A DNA stretch of 64,000 bases from Dipteris shenzhenensis (taxonomy: Eukaryota; Polypodiophyta; Polypodiopsida; Gleicheniales), in NCBI GenBank assembly GCA_047967505.1, contig CM106539.1; one strand, written 5' to 3'. Each line of letters starts with the position of its first letter. The first letter of the stretch is position 1. The translations under genes and the position numbers were made by a program. Shown piece by piece: positions 1 to 10,993 of this stretch. Below the pieces are notes generated by a model. It saw only the letters and a program-made list of their open reading frames with translations, had not been told where the DNA came from and ran no database searches.

Positions 1-1229
1 GCAAGACCTTATGCGCAAGTTTCCGCAAGTTTCCGCAAGTTTCCGCAAGCATAAGCATAAGCATAAGCATAAGCTCATGCTTATGCTCATGCATGAGCAT
101 GAGCTTATGCGCAAGTTTCTGCAAGAGCTTATCCGCAAGTTTCCGCAAGTTTCCGCATGAGCTCCTTCTCTTTTTCCGCATAAGCTCCTTCTCTTTTTCC
201 GCATGAGCATAAGCTCATGCTTATGCTCATGCATGAGCATATTCCGCATAAGCTCCTTCTCTATTTCCGCATGAGCATAAGCATGAGCTCATGCTTATGC
301 TTATGCATAAGCATAAGCATAAGCTCATGCTTATGCTCATGCATGAGCATGAGCTTATGCGCAAGTTTCCGCAAGAGCTTATGCGCAAGTTTCCGCAAGT
401 TTCCGCAAGCATAAGCATAAGCATAAGCATAAGCTCATGCTTATGCTCATGCATGAGCATGAGCTTATGCGCAAGTTTCCGCAAGAGCTTATCCGCAAGT
501 TTCCGCATGAGCTCCTTCTCTTTTTCCGCATAAGCTCCTTCTCTTTTTCCGCATGAGCATAAGCATGAGCATAAGCTCATGCTTATGCTCAGTTTCCGCA
601 AGAGCTTATCCGCAAGTTTCCGCAAGAGCCTATCCGCAAGTTTCCGCAAGCATATGCGGAAATAGAGAATGAGAGAAGCTTATGCTTCTCTCCTCCTCTA
701 TTTCCGCATATGCGGAAACATGAGCATAAGCTCATGCTCACCCATGAGCATAAGCATAAGCTCATGCGGAAAAAGAGAAGGAGCTTATGCGGAAATAGAG
801 AATGAGAGAAGCTTATGCTTCTCTCCTTCTCTTTTTCTGCATAAGCTCCTTCTCTTTTTCCGCATGAGCATAAGCATGCGGAAACTCATCCTTCTCATGC
901 TTATGCTCATGCATGTGCATGAGCTTATGCTTAAGTTTCCGCATAAGCTCATGCTTATGCGTGAGCTTAGTGGGAAATAGAGAATGAGAGAAGCATAAGC
1001 TCATTCTCTATTTCTGCATAAGCTCATTCTCTATTTCCCACTCTATTTCCCCCTTCTCTCATTTCCTCCTTCTCTTATTCTCTATTTTCCCTCATCTCTT
1101 TCCCTTTCTCTCATTCTCTATTTCCTCATTCTCATTCTTTTCTTTCCTTTACATCTTCTTTCCCTCTTATCTTTCCCTCTTCTTTCCCTCTTCCCTTTCC
1201 CTCTTCTTTCCTTTCCCTCTTCTTTCTTC
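1..1229. repeat. GCATAAGC/GCTTATGC satellite and polypyrimidine tract inside family 1 CACTA
   Basis: From 1 to about 1030 the sequence is a shuffled array of short words: GCATAAGC, GCTCATGC, TTTCCGCA, AGAGAAGGAGC and their complements. Many are self-complementary, so both strands read alike. From about 1030 to 1229 it becomes a polypyrimidine tract of TTTCCCTCTTC-type words. The long open frames here, rich in Met, His and Lys or in Ser, Cys and Leu, are by-products of the repeat. The same array occurs reversed at 48530-50138 and continues at 55541-56060, always between the two divergent genes of a family 1 element. Confidence 0.9.
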
Positions 1230-1301
1230 TTGCCTATGCCTATGCCTATGAGAATGCTCATGTTTGTTTATTTGTTTTCTGTTTTCGTGTTTGTGTCTAT
1301 G

Positions 1302-2886
1302 ATGTTAGACATGGGATCACGTCGCTCATCGGACGAGTACGGACAGCCTCGCAGGAGGAGAGCTCACGATCTATATGCTCCAGAGGACTTTGATTCCTCT
1401 CAGGCGACTACCCCGAGGACTACCCCTGGTCCGACTCCTCTCGGTCCTAGCACTGTGACTACCCCTGGTCCGACCCCTCTTCAACGTAGCACTGCGACTA
1501 CCCCTCAGGGGACTCCTTTGCTAGCCGCGCATGGCTTTGTTGGGACTCCCGGCGAGTTTGTAGCGCAGATGAGCGATGAGGAGGCAGTGAGATTCTTCTC
1601 TCTGCTCTCTCAGAGGACCTCCGCAATTCCTTCCCCTACACCGACGGGTGGACGTACAGCCCAGCCATCCCCTCGCGCCCCTTCGACCGCGGGATCATCA
1701 CCTGCGCATGCCTCCCGCAAGGGAAGGAAGAGTAGGATGGGCGGCTCATGTTGTGCTGACTCAGGAGATGTAGACGAGTCAGCACACTCACGCTCCTTTA
1801 GGTCTCCACTTGGTCCGGAGACACAGTATCAGTCAGGTCCCTTTCCCTCTCCTACTCCCACAGCTACTCCTCGATCCGGAAGCGGTCGCACAGCTTCCAC
1901 TCCTTCAGACTCTGCTACCGTCAGTCCCCCTTACTCATCAGGGGATCTCTCCTATCAAATCACATCTGCCGGAGAGATAATAGAAGACAAAAAGGGCAAA
2001 GCAGTGATGGCCGCCATGAGGCGGTTGATGAGTCATCACTTCAAGAGCGACATAAATATCGATTGGCGGTATCAAGATGGCCAAAAGAAGCAGGCGGTGA
2101 TCGATGAGTTAAAACAAAGATATCCTAATCCGCCAAATGTGGAGTTTAATAACAGTTATATGCTCGAGCGCATGGGTTTGGTCCCAAAGCATCGCAGATC
2201 AACCATGCGTACTTCCATTACAAAGGGGTTGGCTAAACCCAGCTGGGCAGACAAAGCTGATTGGAAGTACTTCAAGAAGCAACATAGGGACCATCCTGAA
2301 ATGTTCGAGGGTCAGAGGAGGGCTGCGAAGAGACGGCTGGATGTCGTAGGTACTTCGCACTTTGGTGCAGGCGGATGGTATGCGTTCGAGGCAACCGTGG
2401 TAAGTTTACTTCTTTCCATTTAATGTATTGTTCTATTTGTTTTACTTACATATTACATGCACTTTAGCTAACTCTAACTCTCGTAAATTGGATCCATAGC
2501 AAGCTGCGATGGGTCATCTTCCTACGGATGTAGAGACGCGGCGCGCATTTCGGATAGGAACCAAGCCGTGGTTCATTGAGCAAGAGGCAATGGGAGCGAC
2601 AGTCGATTGGGCTGAGGTGGCTGCTCGCACGGTATAAGTTTACTCCTACTTGTAATCTCACTTTTTAATTTAAGTTCCAATCTAATTTTCGATTTATATG
2701 GTTCACTCTCAGGGTCAAAGCTCAAGCGTCCCATCATCAGAGACGAGCGATCAACAGGGGCAAGGATCGGACGCAGTTGCCGATGACGAGGGAGAAGACG
2801 CAGGCGTCGGGGACGAGGGAGAAGATGCAGGTGCCGAGGACCAGGGAACAGCCCAGCAAGACGATTCGGATTCGGATTCGGATTAG
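1302..2886 (+). CDS. Ptta/En/Spm (TNPA-like) transposon protein, family 1, three exons
   Basis: Proposed exons are 1302-2399, 2500-2631 and 2713-2886, joined by GT-AG introns, giving about 467 residues without a stop. The start is ATG 1302; in-frame ATGs at 1230 and 1311 are alternatives. Residues 1-230 are Ser/Thr/Pro-rich with repeated TTPGPTPL-like units and look disordered. Residues about 240-410 hold the conserved part, with the motif GTSHFGAGG and many basic and aromatic residues, like the Ptta/En/Spm plant transposase family. The C-terminus is acidic and ends in an Asp-Ser run. In known CACTA elements such proteins bind subterminal repeats; here the candidate sites are the palindromes at 3163-3331. 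It is the only apparently intact gene in the window. The family assignment is moderate, and splicing is inferred from matching splice sites in the copy at 46874-48459. Confidence 0.75.
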
Positions 2887-3080
2887 TAGTGGTAGTAGCA
2901 TTTTGTATATCCACTCGTTAGAGCCATTTTGTATCGCCCTTTCACAGGGTAATTTTGTTTCAAACACAGTTGTATATGTATATGCATTTCTTCCTCATCG
3001 TTCACAAGAACAATTTTGTATCACCCTGCAAGCAAGGGAAATTTTGTTATAAAAAACTTTCTTTTGTAATTACAAAAAAA

Positions 3081-3147
3081 AAAAAAGGGTTAGTGGGGCT
3101 AAACAGGGCCAAAAGGAAGCCCTGTTTAGCCCCACTAACCCTTTTTT
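3081..3147 (+). repeat. 29-bp perfect inverted repeat (hairpin) downstream of the Ptta-like gene
   Basis: Arms at 3081-3109 and 3119-3147 are exact complements around a 9-base spacer. The hairpin lies about 195 bases after the stop codon, between the gene and the subterminal array. The same hairpin sits at the equivalent place in the inverted copy (46617-46683) with one mismatch. It could be a transcription end signal or a source of double-stranded RNA; the sequence does not decide. Confidence 0.85.
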
Positions 3148-3162
3148 TTAACTTCTGTTAAT

Positions 3163-3331
3163 CGTCGCTATATAGCGACGTTTCCCAGTGTCGCTATATA
3201 GCGACGATTAACAGAGTCGCTATATAGCGACGTTTTTATCGTCGCTATATAGCGACGTTTGGATCGTCGCTATATAGCGACGATTATGAGCATCGCTATA
3301 TAGCGACGGTTTATAGCGACGCTCCTTTTTA
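3163..3331. repeat. Subterminal array of GTCGCTATATAGCGAC palindromes (family 1)
   Basis: Six or more copies of a 16-base self-complementary word, with slight variants, are spaced by short stretches such as TTTATC or GATTA. The array lies about 100 bases inside the terminal inverted repeat. In En/Spm-type elements subterminal motifs are binding sites for the TNPA protein; assigning that role here is inference from position and from the linked Ptta-like gene. Confidence 0.85.
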
Positions 3332-3399
3332 GACGATTTTAACGACTTTTATAGCGACCTTTGCGCCTGTGAAAAAAAAAATTTTTAATGTAAAAAGCA

Positions 3400-3436
3400 G
3401 GTATTTCCGTCGGAAAATGGCCTATGCCTTGTAGTG
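3400..3436 (-). repeat. Terminal inverted repeat, family 1 (Ptta-gene end)
   Basis: Read on the minus strand it begins CACTACAAGGCATAGGCC, the same as the end at 46325. CACTA is the signature of this transposon superfamily. It abuts a foreign transposase reading frame from 3437 onward. Confidence 0.85.
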
Positions 3437-6321
3437 ATTACAATATCCCACCATGGCTAGCAATAAAAAAGGGACACCTCATGCCTGCACTACTTGTGCC
3501 AAGAAAGTACAAGGCAAAAAACATGGACGTGTACATGGCACCTTTGATAGAGGAGTTACAGATATTATGGAGAGGAGTGCAGGTCTTTGATATTTCTAGA
3601 GCTCCTAGGCATACCAATGATATTGTATCTTGATGTGGACCATGCATGACTACCCAGGATATGGAGAGTGCGCAGGTACGTGGTTATGTCTTTACATGTA
3701 CAATGAGGGATTATGCTTTTTTTACTCTCTTTTGCACGCATGTCTTGTACTAACATATTCATGCACGCGTGCAGGACTTGTTACAAGTGGGTACCATGCT
3801 TGTCCTGTTTGTGGACATGCTCTGAAATCGCTTGCATGCTACTCCAAACATATGAGGAAAAATGTTTATGAAGGTCATGCTCGATACCTTCCGCTCGACC
3901 ATCTCGCACGTGGAGGTCAGCTTGATCCACCACCATCATATTTGAAGGCAAGTGATTGGATTCAAGCTTAGAGGGCGAATGGAGAGGAACCTCCTCCTGG
4001 TATGAAGAGGCTATCGATCTTTCACGAGCTTCCTTATTGGGGTCAGTTACAAATCAATCATCTCTTGGATCCCATGCATATCTTCAAGAATGTGGGGGCT
4101 ACCATTTGGGCACACTTGGTTGGTTCCAAGGACTCGAGAGGAGTGCGAGAAGACTTGCGTGCTATGAATAGGATGTCTCGTTTGTGGCCCCAAGTGCATC
4201 CTTCAGGAAAAGTTGTCCTCCCGAAAGCAACGTGGATCCTCTCTACGAGGGAGGAGGCAGCGATCAAGGCAGACATTGCCTCTTTTCAAACACCGACAGG
4301 GTACATGCATTGCTTGAAAGGAGCATTTTCAAAGGACAATAAGCTTAGTGGCCTCAAGTCCCATGATTGGCACAAGGTCTTACAGGTATTCTAAGTAGAA
4401 TTAGTGTACCGATAATAGTGATGCGTTAGCGTAATTATTATTATGTTATATTGTTGACATGACTTCATTGTTGCTTTAATAGTTCATCCTTCCAATTACA
4501 ATAAAAGGGTGCTTACAAGAAGATGTTAGAAATGCTATATTCAAGATCTGTGGTATTGTGAGGTATGCTTACTATCAAATCGCATTATGTATTTTCTTAA
4601 TGGACATGTGAAATAGGTGGATATCTCAAATATCTTACATATGCATGGACATGTGAAATAGGTGGATATCTCAAAAAGAGATCTCTATATCGAGCATCGA
4701 GAAGGCTAGGGTGGAATCCATGAAGCCGTATGCTTGCTTGAGAAGCACTTTCCCTCAAGCATTATGACAACTCAAGTCCACTTGCTTGTGCACATAGTTG
4801 ATGAGGTGGCTATAGTTGGTACCGTTCATAATCGATGGATGTTTTTTCTCGAGCGGTTTATGAAAACTTTAAAGGGGTTTGTAAGACAAAGAGCAAGACC
4901 GGAAGCAAGCATGGCAGAGGGATGGCTTGTGCAAGAGTCATTAGTATATATCACAGAGTTTCTTGCATCCACGGATCCTGATATGCCACAAGCTTGGCAC
5001 AACAAGGATGATGATCGCATCATTGGCGAGGTCCCCCAAGGAAAAGGGATTGAAAGAAAGATGAGCGAAGAGCAAATGGAGAAATTCAATAAGTTTTGTA
5101 TCCTCAATAGCCCTGAGATGCAGAAGTGGATTGAGAGATATGAAGTGGCCAAAGCAGAAAGAATAAATGCAAGGACGAGATTCAGAGTAATGTACAGGCG
5201 ATCACAACCATATCCACGAGATCTGGCTCTTCTCCCTACTCACATGTCACTTGATTGGCTACAACTGGCTCTACGTAAATCCGAACGTGATGGAGAGACA
5301 ATAAACGAGCGCGAGCAGGAGTTATCATCTGGATGTATGGTGCATGTAAGTTTCTTATCTCTTGACGTAATTAAGTAATTATTTGTGGCAATATATGCTT
5401 ATAATAGGTGCATCTTCATTGTTTTAATGATTCTCTTTTACAGTACAAAAAGTACAGTGCATTATGGTCATATGGACGACATTTTTGCGTGGAACGCATT
5501 GATTCAAAGAGAGTCACGTATGATTGTGGAGTCATGGCTAACTTCACACAAGATAGCCGAGCAAGTGCTTCGGATACCAATCTTCTCTCCTCACAGTTGG
5601 ATTATTGTGGAACCATATGCGACATCTATGAAATTGATTTCAGACGATTTACTATTTTCATTCTTGATGTAAAATGGTTTAGAACTACTTACAACGGTCC
5701 CCATGCGACAGTGAGAAAAGATAGTAGCGGTCTCTTTGCAATAGACTCCACCAAACATTGGACCGATGAAAGTGATACTTTTGTTCTTCCCGAGCACTGT
5801 GAGCAGGTGCATAATAATGATTTAATTAGTCAAAGCTTTCGTTTTTAAAGTCCATTGATATATATAACATTTGGCACCCATCTTCAATATAGGTGGTTTT
5901 TCATCCGGATCGTTCTGATCCAAGATGGTGGTACGTGATCCAAGTTGCACCACGAAGTAAGCAAATTTTTGAAGATCGAGATGTGGATATGGAGATGCCA
6001 CTACCAATGTCGAATCCAATTGATGAATCTAGCGAAGAAGATGTAGATCACCATATGAGGCAAGAGGAAGATGCGCATAATGACATCGCACGGGAGGAGG
6101 ATGGAGATGACGATATTGACGAAGAAGACAACAATCATCAAGATCAATCACCACACTTAAGCTTTATTGAAGAAGATGATCAAATACTTTTAGGTGAACG
6201 TACGATACTAGAGTACGATGATGATATAGGAGATCAACTCGGTATAGAGTTGGAGATAGACTTGCTTGGCGCCTTAGACTTGGCTCAAGATGAAACAGTT
6301 GATGTAAATGCTCTTATTTGA
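3437..6321 (+). pseudogene. TNP2-like CACTA transposase, family 1, 5'-truncated and frameshifted
   Basis: The gene enters inside the Transposase_21 domain (DYNIPPWLAIKKGH, then HDYPGYGECAG). Then come a Cys/His segment (GYHACPVCGHAL), the LPYWGQLQINHLLDPMHIFKN segment, a DUF4218-like region (VHLLVHIVDEVA, ERFMKTLKGFVRQRARPE), a DUF4216-like region and an acidic C-terminus. Exons include 3437-3675, 3775-4385, 4483-4562, about 4662-5347 and a last exon from about 5893 to the stop at 6319-6321. Damage: loss of the 5' part by insertion at 3436, a frame shift near 3630, stop TAG at 3969-3971, and a one-base deletion near 4718 (compare 58618). Unlike family 2, no intron separates the GMKR and LSIF segments. 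The product would be the DDE transposase cutting the element ends; this copy cannot make it. Confidence 0.8.
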
Positions 6322-6485
6322 TTTTTCTCATCTCAAACTTGGACATGAATATATGAGCTTCAAAGGCTTGATGTACATGCTCTCATTTTTTTATTCTCTA
6401 TGAGCTCAAACATGTATGAAAATTTAAAAAATTTTGTCATTGGAAAAAACTAACTTTTAAGGCCTTAAAAAAAAAAAAAACCTTT

Positions 6486-6629
6486 GTAAAAACGTCGCTA
6501 TAATATTTTGTCTCAGTGTCGCTATATAGTGACGATTTACGAAACCCGATTTTCATACCGACGATTAACGCTAAGCGGGCGCTAAACGTCGGTACGTAAA
6601 CGTCGCAATAGGATCCGTGTGTAGTAGTG
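6486..6629. repeat. Family 1 subterminal motifs and TNP2-side terminal repeat
   Basis: One degraded GTCGCTATATAGTGACG unit is followed by CGACG and ACCGACG motifs, then the end. On the minus strand the end reads CACTACTACACACGGATCC. It shares CACTAC, an internal CGACG and TACCGACG with the Ptta-side end over about 43 bases, so the inverted repeat is imperfect. The copy at 60405-60651 has a longer array. Confidence 0.75.
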
Positions 6630-9600
6630 GGAGCAGGATGATCTTTTTACTGCAGCATCGACTCCACTGTTTGAGGGGTGCACATTCTCTATTCTACGTG
6701 CCTCCCTTGAGTTACTAAACTTGCAAACCATCTATGGATGGAGCAATGCAAGTTTGAATGCATTACTCAAGTAAGCTTTAAAGTCGATTTTGCAAACATG
6801 GTGAATTATGCTAGTGGGTCAATTACTCGAATGCTTTTCCTCATTTATGGTCTTCACGTGCAGGCTATTGTGTAAAATGCTTCCAAGGGAGAATAAACTA
6901 CCGACCTCAAGAGATATGGCAAGGCAACATGTGACCTCTCTTGGAGGATTAGATTACAAGCGCATCCATGCATGTGTCAACGATTGCATTTTGTTTCGTG
7001 GACTACATAAGGATGCAAGAGAGTGTCCTACTTCTGGAGAGGCAAGATATAGAGCAGATCTCAAAACCTTGGACGTGCCTCGTAAGGTATTGCGACATTT
7101 TCCCATAATCCCTCGCATCCAACATATGTTCAAGTGCAAATCTATTGCAGAGCTCATGTCATGGCATTCCTCCCATCGATCAACCGATGGCAAGTGGAGA
7201 ACTCCTGCGGACTCTCCTGCGTGGAAGCATATTGCAGACACATGGCCAAGCTTCAAGGAAGAACCTAGGAGCTTGAGACTTGGATTGGGTATGGACGGTG
7301 TAAACCCATTTGGTCTCAAAAGCACGTCTTACAGTGTATGGCCAGTGGTATTGGTGAATTACAATCTTCCACCCTCTATGGCTATTAAGAAAGGACATGT
7401 TATGCTGTCCCTTCTAATTCCAGCGAAACATAAAGTCAAAAACGCTGATGTTTATTTGGAGCCTTTGATTGATGAGCTAGAGATACTTTGGAGAGGTATT
7501 GAGGTGCATGATGTGAGCAGGCCTCCCTCGTCACGAGACTTCAACTGCAAAGCAGTCTTGATGTGGACGATGCATGACTTCCCAGGCTATGGCGAGTGTT
7601 CAGGTCAGCATTGCATTTTTTATTATGAATAGGCAAAGGATGTGGCACCCTAAACCCACCTTCCACTCTTAATTGCATCTATTGTTCAGGTCTCACTACA
7701 TCGGGTTACCATGCATGTCCTGTTTGTGGTCCTTCGCTAGTTGCCTCACGAGCAGACGCATTGAATAAGGTCATCTATGAGAATCACCATCGATTTCTCC
7801 CACCTGATCATCCTAGATATGTTGCCCCTTGGAATGAAGTCCTCCCACAATCACTCACCGCGGGAGATTGGATGAGAATTTGGGACGGTTCCATGACTCC
7901 TCCACCACTTGGCATGAGCCGTAAGGGTTTGTAACTATTGGCTGGAAGTAAAGATTGGCTATATTGGCTGAAAGTAAAGATTGCACGCTAACACTTTATT
8001 TTGTTTAGATACTCCATCTTTTATCGTTTACCATATTGGTCCCACCTCAAGATCAATCACCTGCTTGATCCCATGCATACCTTCAAGAATGTGGCATCTA
8101 CCATTTGGGAGCATTTGAATGGGACACGAGATTCGGCAGGCATAAGGGAGGATCTACGTACCACAGGGAGGATGCATGAAGCTTGGCCTCAAGAGAGACC
8201 AAATGGGCGTGTTTTTTTACCTTGTGCACCGTGGATGTTATCAAAGCTAGAGATGGCAACAGTGAAGCACACTATTACTACAATTCGTACTCCCACTGGA
8301 TGCATGAGGTGTTTGAAGGGAGCCTTTACAAAGAGCAAGAAAAGAGGTGTAGTGCAATTATATGGCTTGAAATCTCATGATTGTCACAAGATGCTCCAAG
8401 TAAGTATTTTATGTGCATAATATCTTTTTCCTTTCAAATTTGTGAGTGAATAGCTATAAGCAACTAATCAACCACCTCCTCGCGGGTTCAGTTCATACTA
8501 CCTACTAGCATTTCACGTAGTGCATCGAAGGACGTGAAAGATTGTATTTACAAGATGGGCGAGCTTGTGAGATACTTTACATGATACAAAATATGATGCG
8601 TATCAATGCTCCATGCAAGTTTGAATGCATATTGCTAATATGCTGTACTTTTTCATTTCTAGGTATGTGAGCTCAAAGGAAATAGATCCCACCACGCTTG
8701 AGAATGCTCGAGTTATGTCAGTGGAGGTGGTTTGTTTAGTGGAGGAGACATTTCCACGTTCTATTCTCACAAGCCAACTACATCTCATAGTGCATTTGGT
8801 GGATGAGATTGCTATATGCGGTACTATAAATGCACGATGGTTGTTCTTCCTGGAGTGCTTCATGAAGACCTTGAAGGTCTTCGTGAGACAAAATGCAAGA
8901 CCCGAAGGTAGCATGGCCGAGGGTTGGTTGGTACAAGAGTCACTTGTATATATTTTTGAGTTTCTTGTTGATGTGGATAGCTCTCTCCCACGACTATGGA
9001 GAGATGATGAAGACCTAAGGATGACCTCTATTGTGCCTCAAGGGAAAGAACGCAACAAAGTAATAGACACGGAGTTGCATTATAGTATCAACCTCTTTTG
9101 CATGCTTAATAGTGATGTGATGAAAAGATGGGTGACAAGATACAAGGATGCAAAGGCAAGAAGACAAGAAGAAAGGGCCCTCTTTCGTACACACCACGGA
9201 TCTCGTGTGCCATACCCTCAGTATCTAAGAGCACTTCCAAAGGATATTCATGTGGATTGGCTACTTGATGAAATGGAGAAAGCAGAGAAAGACGAGGGGA
9301 TGCATATCACAATGGAAGAATGGGAGTATGCTAGGGGATGCATGAGCAAGGTCGGTATATAGAATGTTATGCATAAGTTAGGAGCTTTCCATAATTTAGA
9401 TTGCTTATTTAATTGATTTTTTCTTGGTGTAGTGCACTATGTTCAATGCTATATGGTGTGAGGGCAAGCATTTTCGAACACAACGGATTGATGATAAGAG
9501 AAACACACAAGATTGCGGCGTCATTGCTAGCTTTGAGGGAGCCAATGGAGCCATGGATGATTATTGTGGCATAATCCAAGATATCATTATGCTTGACTTT

Positions 9601-10211
9601 TGACGCTTCTTTGTGTATGTTTTGGATGTAAAGTGGTTTAAGGACATGGTGGAAAGAGGCCCTAATGCAACAATCAAACGCCATGCAAGTGGCTTTGTAA
9701 CTATTGACTCCACAAAGTTTTGGCAAAGTAGGAAGGACACACTAGTACTACCGCAACAATGTGAACAGGTACTGTGCACACACATAAAAATACTCGCTTT
9801 TAAATATTTGATGCAAGAAAAGTAACATGATTGTATTTGTGTTTGAATTAGGTTGTCTATCAACCAATGGTGGATAATAATAGATGGTGGCATGTCATAC
9901 CTATTATGCCACGTTCCAAAGTGATGTATAGTACATTTACTAATATGGAGCGTATGGAGGATGATCATGGCCATGGACGTGATGATGACCGTGATACAAG
10001 AGAGGAGGATGATCATGAGATAGGAGATACAGATATTGAGGCCATTACCCATGAGGACGAGCCTACCATTGGAGATGCTGACTTTGATGAGCACATGAGT
10101 GGCACAAGTAGTAGTGGGTTGAATGTATTTGTAGATCTAAACACTTCTTTGGATTTTGAAGTAGATAGTTTGGCAAGGGTTGATCTCATTGAGGATGAGA
10201 TTGAACCGTAG
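6630..10211 (+). pseudogene. TNP2-like CACTA transposase, family 2 copy A
   Basis: Exons by splice sites: 6630-6770 (3' part of exon 2), 6864-7603, 7690-7920, 8009-8399, 8492 to about 8570, 8663-9350, 9433-9768 and 9852-10211. Exon 3 carries Transposase_21 (MDGVNPFG, NYNLPPSMAIKKGH, LMWTMHDFPGYGE). Exon 4 has GYHACPVCG. Exon 7 has the DUF4218-like block (LHLIVHLVDEIA, FVRQNARPEGSMAEGW). Exons 8-9 are DUF4216-like, with a WWHVIP motif and a very acidic tail. Damage: loss of the 5' end, one base lost at the exon 4 donor (7920), a GT-to-AT change at the exon 6 donor, and CGA changed to stop TGA at 9601-9603. Copies B, C and D carry different lesions. Confidence 0.85.
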
Positions 10212-10370
10212 CCCCATAATTGATATTGGCAAAACTATTTTACATATTTTCTCATTCTCCTCATCTCACTTAATTCTTGTATATGTGGGCTTGCAAAAAA
10301 ATTTGTGCTTTGGTAATCATGGGCAATGTTTGGAAAGCAATGATGTACACCAAAATCTCACTTTGTGTAT

Positions 10371-10666
10371 TCTCTGGAGCGCGTCTATTTATGCGTCTAA
10401 GTGCACATCTGATTCTCAGTGTAAACACGTAAATAAATGCGCAAATACACGTGCAAATAGACGCGCTAATAAAGGGGATGTTAGACGGGCCCGTATTTTC
10501 TCAGGTCAGATGCGCAAATAGACGCGGGGATTCACACGCAAATAGACGAGCTTTTAGACGCGCATGTAGACGCGCCCGTAATTTCTCTACTAAAGCAACG
10601 CCTATAGATGCGCCCGCTATTTTGCGCATCTACCAAGTGCGTCTATAGTTGCTTTGTGTTGTTGTG
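10371..10666. repeat. Family 2 subterminal array and terminal inverted repeat (copy A)
   Basis: Many copies of GCGTCTA, TAGACGCG and CGCAAATA-type words fill the last 300 bases, ending in GCGTCTATAGTTGC and GTTGTTGTG. The TAGACGC core is shared by all family 2 ends. It is the probable binding-site array for the family 2 Ptta-like protein, by analogy with En/Spm. Confidence 0.8.
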
Positions 10667-10871
10667 GGAGCGAAAGTCATAGAGTGAGTTGGCCATAACT
10701 TTTGCATATTACATAACTTTTCTCCCTCTTTTCTGCAAGTCTATGCGGGTTGATTTAGCAAAAAGCATCATATATAGGAGTCAATGTATTTTGAGGGAGA
10801 TAGCAAGTTGATTTGGCTCATTACCGTCTCGTCTCTTTCAAAATTAGCTTGTTTTCCTAGAGGTTGCTGTA
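10667..10871 (+). repeat. Tail of the ~190-bp host repeat (copy in duplicated block A)
   Basis: The sequence from GGAGCGAAAGTCATAGAG to CCTAGAGGTTGC matches 13153-13393, 23700-23931 and 61356-61595, with a short internal loss. It ends at the same TAGAGGTTGC where Copia LTRs start elsewhere. No coding potential seen. Confidence 0.8.
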
Positions 10872-10993
10872 AGAAAATAATACAACGTCTGTGCTCAACA
10901 GCTAACAGGATCTCGTACGAAAGAGAGAAAAGCAAATAGTATGGAGAATCAAAAAATTTGATTATTGTAGAACTGATACAATAGATGGCACTG
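10872..10993 (-). mobile_element. Truncated Copia LTR fragment
   Basis: It begins TGTAAGAAAATAATACAACG and follows the LTR at 13394 for about 120 bases, then breaks off into unrelated sequence. The same truncated piece is at 44457-44583. It shows that the TAGAGGTTGC site of this repeat was also hit here. Confidence 0.75.

Larger units (their letters stand above)
1..3436 (+). mobile_element. Family 1 CACTA element, right part (left part outside window)
   Basis: This segment carries part of the internal satellite, a rightward Ptta/TNPA-like gene, a 3' hairpin, a subterminal palindrome array and a terminal inverted repeat ending GTAGTG at 3436. The same parts occur in opposite orientation at 46325-50138, which identifies the family. 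The sequence right of 3436 resumes a TNP2 transposase reading frame, so this element inserted into another CACTA element. ATT at 3437-3439 is the likely target duplication; its partner lies beyond the window. By analogy with the copy at 46325, the missing left part should hold a leftward TNP2 gene. Confidence 0.85.
3437..6629 (+). mobile_element. Family 1 CACTA element, right (TNP2) part
   Basis: This segment holds the 3' two-thirds of a TNP2-like gene, a short subterminal array (about 6490-6600) and an end GTAGTAGTG at 6629. It matches 57684-60651. Its left side is cut by the element ending at 3436, and its right end sits inside the TNP2 gene of family 2 copy A, where GGAGCAGG continues the host exon at 6630. 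It is therefore the middle layer of a three-level nest. Confidence 0.85.
6630..10666 (+). mobile_element. Family 2 CACTA-like element A, right part
   Basis: This holds a TNP2-like gene from inside exon 2 onward, a subterminal array of TAGACGCG words and a terminal repeat ending GTTGTTGTG at 10666. On the minus strand the end is CACAACAACACAAAGC, the same as elements D and B. Everything to the left was separated by the family 1 insertion ending at 6629. To the right it abuts GGAGCGAAAGTC, host repeat whose uninterrupted form is at about 13153. Confidence 0.85.

Noticed and set aside
217-980. Several overlapping open frames on both strands in the satellite (Met/His/Lys-rich or Ser/Cys-rich)
   Set aside because: They are produced by the repeated words, occur in every phase, and have no conserved start, domain or splice structure.
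3163-3331. CRISPR-like array of regularly spaced palindromes
   Set aside because: Spacers are short, similar and irregular, there are no cas genes, and the array sits at a CACTA element end in a plant genome.
9561-10094. Long minus-strand frames opposite TNP2 exons 8-9 (also at 33242, 43193 and 54432)
   Set aside because: Shadows of the conserved plus-strand exons; they cross introns and contain no known domain.
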